Positions 9,219 through 15,280 of a stretch of DNA of 15,280 bases are shown one piece after another. The stretch lies in assembly GCF_000611645.1 (NCBI RefSeq), contig NW_014012983.1, forward strand, positions 7,682 through 22,961, given 5' to 3'. The notes beneath the pieces were generated by a model. The model saw only the letters and a list, made by a program, of their open reading frames with translations. It was not told the origin of the DNA and made no database searches. A program made the position numbers and the translations under genes. Each line of letters begins with the position of its first letter. Position 1 is the stretch's first letter. The stretch comes from Monoraphidium neglectum (lineage: Eukaryota; Chlorophyta; Chlorophyceae; Sphaeropleales; Selenastraceae).

Positions 9219-9890
9219 CTGCATTGTTGGACAATTTCTCTCTGGGATGCACAGCAGCACAACAGTTGCTGAGCCACCTTTGCCTTTTTCATTCTTGCAT
9301 GTGCACACCAGATGCAGTCCTTGTACCACCTGTATAAAGGGTCAACATCATATTGCTGGTCACTTGACCCGTTTGATATGAATCCTGCCACCTACTTTGC
9401 AGCTGACAGCGACAGATGTCTTACTCAAAAGCACCCATAGGAATTGCATCAACATGGCCCAAATTTAACTGACCTCACGCTGCCCAGGGGCTGTAGCTGC
9501 AGGCCAGCCTGAAACCACAGGCCCACTGGGGCTGGGCGAGCCAGATCACGCTGGGCTAAGCCTGGTCTGCGGTGCTTAGCCGGCCCTCCCTCGGCGCCAT
9601 GAACACACCCATCAGAAGGCAGCGTGGTGTACACGACCCGCGCCAAGCCAGCAAACGTACACACAAAAAATCCTCAAGCAAAGCTTTGACAATCGCGAGT
9701 CTGCAGCAACAATCCTGTGTTCCCCAGCCAGCATCATGCCATTTTGGACCCCCCCCTTGGTTCTGCAGTATGATCCCTGGGATTGTCAACTTCAACAGCT
9801 GGACTCAAAGATGGAACTTGCCCTGGTGGATCACGGCCGTAGCTGCATCCCCCGCTCGCCGCCGGCGCATCTATGTGTGAAAAGCAACAT
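9219..9890 (+). other. 3' flank of MYND gene A
   Basis: No gene supported. It aligns with the flank after gene B (14211-14890). Best-preserved blocks are GGTCAACATCATAT (near 9340), TGAATCCTGCCA (near 9380) and GAGTCTGCAGCAACAATC (near 9698). Opposite-strand frames reading QDCCCRL in both units are broken by indels relative to each other. Confidence 0.6.
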
Positions 9891-10939
9891 ACAGCAAGTG
9901 AGGCGCGGGGGTGCATGCTACTACGGTCTTGTGTGCATGCGCCGGCTTGCTTGGCACAAAAACAGGCTGCAACGCTCGCACATCGCATCTAAAGAAGCTG
10001 CTCCTTGCGCCTCCCACTGACGCCTGTGTGTGTGCGCCACGCTCTGCGCCAGTGCGCTCAAAGCCTCAAACCCTGGCGCTCGCTGCTGCGTGCCACACAA
10101 AACAGCACCGTTACAGCAGTGCCTAGAGGATAAATGTGCGTTCTGGTAGATGCGTGTTAGGTCGTCGTGCTGCAAACCATCGCTGCATCAGCCGCACCCT
10201 CCTGTTTTGGTATAGTATCATGCGTTCTCCAATCTGCAATGCGTGTTTGCAAGCAGAGTACTGTAGGGCAGCCTGGCGCCATCTGTAAGCTTTGGTTTGA
10301 TTCCTTTCATGGCATTCAGTGCGCAGCTGTCCCAGGTGACGGGTGCCGAAGAAAACGCCTTGCGTGGTGAACACAACACACTGGGTTTGGCAGACCCTGC
10401 TGCCCATCAACCCCTCAACAATATTCAATCTGTGGGATTCGGGTGACGGGTTAATAAAAATGCCCTGCATTGGGGTCAAACATGGGCTTGTGGGGCGGCT
10501 CGCACGGTGAGGAGGAGACGTGTGCCCAGACGCAAGTTGACGCCGGAAGCGTGCGTGGCAGCTGCTGGGCAGGCCCCCTCAAATCGCCCCTGGTAAGCAA
10601 GCAGAGTTGTTGAGGGACTGCTAAGACCGGTGTGCTGGCCGGTGTGCTGTCCTAACGCAAGCCTGGGCAACAAGTCGATGCAAAATATCCTTTCAGATCC
10701 GGGGGATATATGCGGCTCCGCACCAAATGAGGCGCCATCACCAGCAGCTACAGAGCTCTCCACCACCGGCTCGCAGGCTGACATGAAGCGTTCAACCAGA
10801 CATACATTCTCAGATAGATACAGGGAAGGGGCCACAGCAAGCTAGGTGGTGGCGAGGAATGAGGCATGCGCTTTCAAGCTGGATGTCAGCTGAGCAGTAG
10901 TAATGTCATGCAGCCGCGGCACCCACCTCGAGTGACACT
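9891..10939 (+). other. 5' flank of MYND gene B (non-coding)
   Basis: Diverged counterpart of the gene A 5' flank. No coding sequence is supported on either strand. Similarity to A rises sharply from about 10884 (GATGTCAGCTGAGCAG) onward. Confidence 0.55.
10937..10939. repeat. target-site duplication, left copy
   Basis: ACT immediately left of the inverted repeat. The same ACT follows the element at 11541-11543. Unit A has a single ACT in the uninterrupted sequence GAGTGACACTGGTGCA. Confidence 0.8.
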
Positions 10940-10955
10940 GGCCCCGTTTCTATGG
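10940..10955. repeat. left terminal inverted repeat
   Basis: GGCCCCGTTTCTATGG, perfectly complementary to 11525-11540. It is followed by GAATCAC-type repeats. Confidence 0.92.
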
Positions 10956-11524
10956 AGCCGAATCACTGAATCACCAAATCACTTGGAGTGGCAGGTGAAG
11001 CAAACAACTAGCTGGTGCCGAATTCGGTAACATAAGATCACAAAATCGCTTAATTGGTGGCTAACGCAGCACTCGCTGGTCGCTGATTGCACGCTGATTT
11101 GCATTTGATTCAGCTTGTGCTCGTTTCTGCACCCACGAAGTGATTGGGATTGCGCCTCAAGCTTAGGTCCTGCAGCCCCATTAACATGATAAGATAATAT
11201 GACAGTATTGTATTTTGCTGCTTGTATATGGCCGTCAGGCCGCTGGTGCGATGATGACCTTTGCTGCAAGGCCCTGCTGCACACTGGAGGGCGCAGGGTG
11301 ATTTGTGGGGCCCATATATAGGTTTGTCGATGTGATAACAAGCATTTCACGCGTTTCCAGGTGATTCACATCGACTCGCCTGCATTTTTGGGGGGCGAGT
11401 AAATTCATTCACTGATTCAAGTGATTCGCGGTGATTTGCGGTGATTTGGTTGATTTGAGGGATATGGAAACGGGTCATTGGTGATTCAAGCTTGATTAGC
11501 CAGTGATTCCACGGTGATTCAAGT

Positions 11525-11540
11525 CCATAGAAACGGGGCC
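11525..11540. repeat. right terminal inverted repeat
   Basis: CCATAGAAACGGGGCC, the complement of the left end. The sequence just inside (GGTGATTCAAGT) also roughly mirrors the left end. Confidence 0.92.
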
Positions 11541-11543
11541 ACT
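11541..11543. repeat. target-site duplication, right copy
   Basis: ACT directly after the right inverted repeat, leading into GGTGCACACGG, which matches unit A GGTGCATACGG. Confidence 0.8.
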
Positions 11544-11603
11544 GGTGCACACGGTTAACAGTCAAACCTGGCCTGGCTTTGTCACACCACAGCGAGGTTT
11601 AAA

Positions 11604-11825
11604 ATGTCAGCGCCAGTGCGTTCGGCATTTGACAAGATCGTCGAGGCCTCAAGATGGGGCCGATACAAGAGGAAGACGTGCACAACCTGCTGGATCAGGT
11701 CGAGTCGTACAGTGCCACCCTCCGCGAACCTCGCCAACCCCAGCCCAAGAAGGACTTCAATGTCGCTCTCGGGGAGCCCAGCGACGCGCTGTCGCCCGGC
11801 TTGCTGCAGCGCCTGCTGCGGGTGA
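11604..11825 (+). other. upstream ORF overlapping the gene B start
   Basis: Counterpart of 6767-6988, with the same 73-codon frame and the same 50-bp spacing to the main ATG. Confidence 0.3.
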
Positions 11826-13799
11826 CGTGCGAGCTTGAGCTGCATCACCAGGCGTCCCTGCTCATGCAAAGCCTCATGCCAGTCATCTACATGGAGCCAG
11901 AATGGCTGGAGCAGGTGCGGCCCCCGGATGGGGAATTTTGCAGCCGGCACTCGGGCCCGCTGCGCCGCCCCGTCGCCAACACACCAGCCACGGCCGTGTC
12001 ACCCAAATCACGACTAAGCCCTGGCCCCCCGGCCCGCTCGGCACCCCTCCTTTTTGCAGCTGGCCACCCTGCCCGGCTACGGCGCAGCGCTCTCATATGT
12101 GCTGCGCAGGTGGGGCCATGACGGCCACATCAATTCTGACACGTGTCACCTGATCGCAGAGGTACTGCTCAAGCAGGCGAACGAGGGCGCCGCGCGCGCC
12201 TTTGCAGAGGGGCTACTGGCAGACCCGGATGCCCTCGCAGGCGGCCTGCTGGCGGCCGCGTTCCCTGGAGCGGCCGGCGGGCCGGCGCCGCAGGGAGGGG
12301 CGCATATTCTCAGCGATGCGAGGGCCGTCTCATCGCTGGGGCGCGCGATGCAGCTGTGCTGCGGCAGCGCGGGCGCCGCGCAGCTGGCTGCCTGCTGTGC
12401 GGCGTCGCCCAGCGCGGTGGCGCACGCGGCGCGGCACGTGGTGCAGCGCAGCAGCGGCAGCGGCGGCAGCAGCGCCACCGCAGGTGGCACCAGTGCGCAC
12501 GGCTCTTCTGCCACGTTGTCTCGGGCCGTTGCATTCCTGCGGCACACAATCAATGGGTGCGCCAGCGACGCGCAGGCCAATGTCTGCGCGCAGCTGTCCG
12601 CCACCCCTGGGTTCTACGCGGCGGCCGGTGCCCTCCTCGCGGACCCGGCCGACGCGCATCGCCAGTTTGACTGCCTCGCGCTCCTGCACGGCATCACCAC
12701 CGCGCTGCCGTACCAGCCGAGCACCGCCGCCGCCGCGGAGGCGGTCGCGGCGCCCGGCGCGCTGCCCGCGCTTGTGCGGCTGCTGGACAGCGCCGAGCCG
12801 CAGGCGAGGCTGGCTGCTTCTGTCCTGCTGTACTGCGCCATGTCAGCGGCCTCGGGCAGCGGTGCTGCCCTGACCCGCCCGCCTGTCGTTGCGGCGCTCG
12901 TGGCGCTGCTGCGGCGCGAGGGGGCCGGCGGCTGCCCGCGCGGGCCGCACGCAATCTGCCTGGCCTGCACTTGCGCGTGCAGCTTCCTTGATTTGGTTGC
13001 CTGCTACAACGACAGCGACTGGGCGTGCACGTTGGCGCGCCTCTTGGCGTCGGCGCCGGCTGCCCTGGGAGCGATGTCGCAGCAAATCGCTGTGCAGGCG
13101 CGGCTCTGCCCCGATGAGTTGCAGCTGGACGTGCTCCCCAGGCTGCTCTGCACCATATGCTGCGAGCCGGCGCGGCAGGGGCGGGGCGAGCTGCTGCGCA
13201 GCATTGCGGCCGCCCCCGGCCTTCTGGCCGCGGCCGCCCAGGCCCTGGAGGCCATGCTCGCGGCCGGCTCGCCCTTTCACCAGCACAGCCTTGGGCAGCC
13301 GCTGCGCGCATGCCTGGCGGCGTCCCTGTGCTGCCTCGTTGGGGGCGTAGCTTTGTTCAGCCCGGGAGCGGCCCGCGAAGCGAGGACGGACGCAGGCGAG
13401 GCGGCGGCGACGGCGGCGGCGGCCGCAGCCGTGCGGGCGGGGGCACCTGGGCTGGTGGGCGCACTTCAGGCGAGGGCGCGGCGCGCACGGTCGCCGGCGC
13501 TGCCCGCATTGGGGATTTCTCTGACTTTTCTGTATCACATGCATCCAGGGTTTGCTGCCACAGATGAGGCGGCGATGTCATGCCTGCTGCGGCTGTTGAC
13601 CCACCAACAGCAGCAGCAGTCACAGGAGCAACAGGAGATGATGCACACACATCAGCCTCAGCATGCACAGCAACAGCAGACTCACGCACAACAGCAGCAG
13701 CAGAGACAGCAACAGCAGCAGGAGCAGGGACAGCAGCAGCACGATCACCAGCAGCAGCAACAGGAGCAACAGCAGCAGCAGCAGGGACAGCAGCAGTAG
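11654..13799 (+). CDS. ARM-like, Q-rich protein (copy B), truncated before its MYND finger
   Basis: Exons 11654-11914 and 12060-13799 encode 666 aa, ending at an in-frame TAG inside the glutamine-rich tract. Exon 1 differs from copy A by three bases (R59C, H68S). The remaining ARM-like part differs by many substitutions but shows no frameshift, so it was probably under selection after duplication. The ARM-like block GALPALVRLLDS...VAALVALLRREG is kept; the Cys-rich stretch is changed (CPRGPHAICLACTCAC). The same frame continues past the TAG through a complete MYND finger to 14210. As written, the product would lack the finger and could be a truncated or competing form. It may also be a young pseudogene, a readthrough product, or the stop may be a sequence error. 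A 601-bp element sits in its 5' region. Confidence 0.7.
11915..12059 (+). other. intron of MYND gene B
   Basis: 145-bp phase-0 intron, donor GAGCAG|GTGCGG, acceptor CTTTTTGCAG|CTG. Same position as in gene A but with a better pyrimidine tract. It differs from A by many substitutions and small indels, unlike the adjoining exon 1. Confidence 0.85.
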
Positions 13800-13922
13800 C
13801 AGGGACAGCAGCAGGAGCACGGACAGCAGCGGCACAATCACCAGCAGCAGAGACAGCAACAGCAGCCGCAACAGCAGCACCAGCAGCACCAGCAGCACCA
13901 GCAGCACCAGCAGCACCAGCAG
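13605..13922 (+). repeat. interrupted glutamine-rich tract of gene B
   Basis: About 106 codons, mostly CAG/CAA, broken by His, Glu, Gly, Arg, Met, Thr and Asp. It contains a duplicated segment (CAGGAGCAGGGACAGCAGC near 13720, CAGGAGCACGGACAGCAGC near 13810) and a 9-bp array CAGCACCAG (about 13876-13922). It is roughly twice the length of the copy A tract. The TAG lies inside. Confidence 0.9.
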
Positions 13923-14119
13923 CCACTGGCAAAGTCAGGGCAGCCTGCAAACCCAGCTGTTCTTTGCTGTGCAGTGTGCGGCAAGACCGCCGAAGCTGAC
14001 GGCGTGCGGTTGAAGCTCTGTGCGGGCTGCAGGGCGGCGCGCTTCTGCTCCGACGCCTGCTACAAGGCGGGGTGGAGGGGCGGCCACAAGCAGCAGTGCC
14101 TGGCGTCGCAGGCGGCGGC

Positions 14120-14163
<44 letters not shown>

Positions 14164-14210
14164 CGGCTGGTGGCCGGCCAGAGGCAGCAGCGTCAACCGG
14201 CCATAGCTAG
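13800..14210 (+). pseudogene. MYND finger portion of copy B, in frame after the premature stop
   Basis: It continues the gene B reading frame after TAG 13797-13799. It encodes the rest of the Q/H-rich tract and a complete MYND finger (13968-14099), then 14 Q and a C-terminus ending CATAGCTAG as in copy A. The finger is identical in amino acids to copy A, with two synonymous changes in 132 bp. No ATG precedes it suitably, so on its own it would not be translated. It could be expressed by readthrough. An intron removing the stop is not obvious, since phase-compatible GT/AG pairs are scarce. Confidence 0.65.
14121..14162 (+). repeat. pure CAG tract downstream of the gene B MYND finger
   Basis: Fourteen uninterrupted CAG codons, against 15 at the same position in copy A. 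Confidence 0.95.
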
Positions 14211-14890
14211 CTGCCGTGTGTAACAATGACGCTTCCTAAGGGATAAAACCCCAGCGCTCAGCAGCACACCAATTGCGGAGTCTTCATTGTAGTACTTGTC
14301 ATTGCACGTCCACGCTACATACACCTGTGAGGGTCAACATCATATCGCTGGTGACTTGGCCCGTTGACATGAATCCTGCCAGCTGCTTTCCAGCTGAGAG
14401 CAACAGAAGTCTTACGCAACAACGCCCACAGAAATTACATCAGCCCAAATGCGGGTGACCCCATGCTGCGCAGTGCTGGTGGATGCAGGCCAGCCTGAAA
14501 ACACAGGAACAGGGGACCTCAGCGAATTGTGATCGATACGCTCGGCTGCTACGGTTGGCGGACCATCGCTCAGCGTCAAACACACCCTACAGTATGGGAG
14601 GCAGCGCGGTGGACACGGCGCAAACCAAGCCACCAATTGTACACCCACTGTGATGCTCAATCAAAGGTTTATCATTTGTGAGTCTGCAGCAACAATCTTG
14701 GCATTCCGAGCAGCCAGCATCAGTGCCATCCAGGATGGCCCCTGGCACCTCTGGATCATCAACATCAACCTCGGGATCATCAACATCATTAGCTGGACGC
14801 AAGGATGGAACTGGGCCCCAGCGGTTCATGGCCGCGGCTGCACGCATGCCGCGCTCACCGCTGGCATATGTTTGCATACAAATCGCAAGG
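14211..14890 (+). other. 3' flank of MYND gene B
   Basis: No gene supported. It aligns with 9219-9890. It contains a local duplication of about 21 bp, GGATCATCAACATCA at 14753 and 14774, where unit A has a single diverged version. Confidence 0.6.
14219..14223 (+). terminator. TGTAA, possible polyadenylation signal
   Basis: TGTAA is the usual polyadenylation signal of volvocalean green algae. Here it lies only 8 bp after the terminal TAG, which is close, and it is not preserved after gene A. Weak evidence. Confidence 0.2.
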
Positions 14891-15280
14891 GTGGCACGGG
14901 GCTGCCCCACAGGTGTGCCGCCTTCCCCGGATTCTGGGGTGTTGCGTGGAAGGCACTGGCCTCGCAACCGCAGGGACTCACAGCTCCAGGCAAGCCATAC
15001 GAAAAGCTGCCGCGGCCAAAATCACGCAAATCATTTGGCACCCGCCAGCTTCCCTTTGGCTTCCCACCACGCGGGCTCCTGCAGCCGCAGAGGCAGCAGC
15101 AGGCACCCGCACAGGCAAAACCCCCAAGCTAAAGCGCTCCAACCGCAGCGCTGCGGGCGGGTTTTGGAGTGCCACAGCGGATGGCCCAGCTGTTCAAATC
15201 CCTCGGAAGAATGACACAAGGGACAGGATCAATCGACATCCTCCAGTTTCCCGTTCCTCTGCACAGGCGGCCCCCCGCCC
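14891..15280. other. no supported gene
   Basis: Sequence beyond the tandem unit. Open frames are short and match nothing recognised. It holds a 14-bp palindrome CCGCAGCGCTGCGG at 15143-15156, nested between CTCCAA and TTGGAG. Confidence 0.5.

Larger units (their letters stand above)
5390..9890 (+). repeat. tandem segmental duplication, unit A
   Basis: Unit A holds the 5' flank, the MYND gene and the 3' flank. Blocks in the same order recur in unit B (about 9891-14890). Examples are CACTGACAGCTGTGT against CACTGACGCCTGTGT (near 5675 and 10015), the shared GGCGCCATCTGTAAG (near 5908 and 10276), the coding exons, and GAGTCTGCAGCAACAATC in the 3' flank (near 9698 and 14680). Outer limits are approximate because the flanks are strongly diverged. 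Confidence 0.75.
10940..11540. mobile_element. 601-bp non-autonomous DNA transposon (MITE-like)
   Basis: Bounded by perfect 16-bp terminal inverted repeats, GGCCCCGTTTCTATGG and its complement, and flanked by ACT on both sides. The matching position in unit A is empty, which proves insertion. Subterminal sequence is full of GAATCAC/GTGATTC hexamers in opposite orientation at the two ends, as expected for transposase binding sites. It is AT-richer than its surroundings and has no transposase-like frame; the longest opposite-strand frame (10979-11350) matches nothing recognised. A 3-bp duplication and GGCC-starting ends fit the PIF/Harbinger group best, which is inference only; CACTA elements also make 3-bp duplications but have different ends. 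It lies 113 bp upstream of the gene B start. Confidence 0.9.
9891..14890 (+). repeat. tandem segmental duplication, unit B
   Basis: Second copy of the unit in direct orientation, directly abutting unit A. It differs by a 601-bp insertion (10940-11540), the absence of the extra 186-bp start repeat, and a remodelled glutamine tract. Limits are approximate. Confidence 0.75.

Noticed and set aside
10979..11350. 123-codon minus-strand frame inside the mobile element, considered as a transposase
   Set aside because: No DDE-type or helix-turn-helix motif is visible, it is too short, and it carries no recognised similarity.
13797..13799. Alternative genetic code with TAG read as glutamine, as in some ulvophyte algae
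   Set aside because: Gene A and the end of gene B both terminate at TAG in the same CATAGCTAG context, and clpX ends at TGA. Reassignment is not supported, though a single suppressed stop cannot be excluded.
13605..13922. CRISPR-like array from regularly spaced short repeats
   Set aside because: The repeats are in-frame glutamine/histidine codons within a coding exon of a eukaryotic gene, with no spacers.
14587..14967. Minus-strand 126-codon frame sharing QDCCCRL with 9556-9795
   Set aside because: The matching frame in unit A is broken by small indels and a stop; it most likely reflects homologous non-coding flank.

Overview
This window looks like nuclear DNA of a green alga (Chlorophyta). 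The evidence is a GC-rich sequence, a bacterial-type organellar ClpX gene split into many exons by GT-AG introns of roughly 170-510 bp, long CAG/poly-glutamine tracts, and a tandem pair of ARM-like plus MYND zinc-finger genes. No prokaryotic operon structure, rRNA or tRNA gene is seen. The genus cannot be fixed from the sequence alone.

Layout. (1) 1-4789, plus strand: the 3' part of a ClpX gene (unfoldase of the ClpXP protease, expected in mitochondria). Thirteen exons are visible; the 5' end, with the zinc-binding domain, lies outside the window. All catalytic motifs are present. (2) 4790 to about 5640: 3' flank and spacer with no supported gene. (3) About 5390-9890: tandem unit A, with a long non-coding 5' flank, a two-exon gene (6817-9218, 753 aa: helical/ARM-like domain, poly-Q, MYND finger, poly-Q) and a 3' flank. 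(4) About 9891-14890: tandem unit B, a diverged copy of all of unit A. (5) 14891-15280: sequence with no supported gene.

Three differences between the units are the most informative part. First, unit B carries a 601-bp DNA-transposon-like element (10940-11540). It has perfect 16-bp terminal inverted repeats and a 3-bp ACT duplication, lies 113 bp upstream of the start codon, and unit A preserves the empty site. Second, gene B has one in-frame TAG (13797-13799) inside its glutamine-rich tract. It separates the ARM-like part from a MYND finger that is still identical to that of gene A at the amino-acid level. Third, exon 1 and the DNA just upstream are almost identical between the copies while the rest has diverged strongly, which suggests gene conversion. 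Unit A also has a separate internal duplication of its start region (period about 186 bp) that B lacks.

ClpX and the MYND pair have no evident functional link. The window is best read as a conserved housekeeping gene beside a young, actively changing tandem family.
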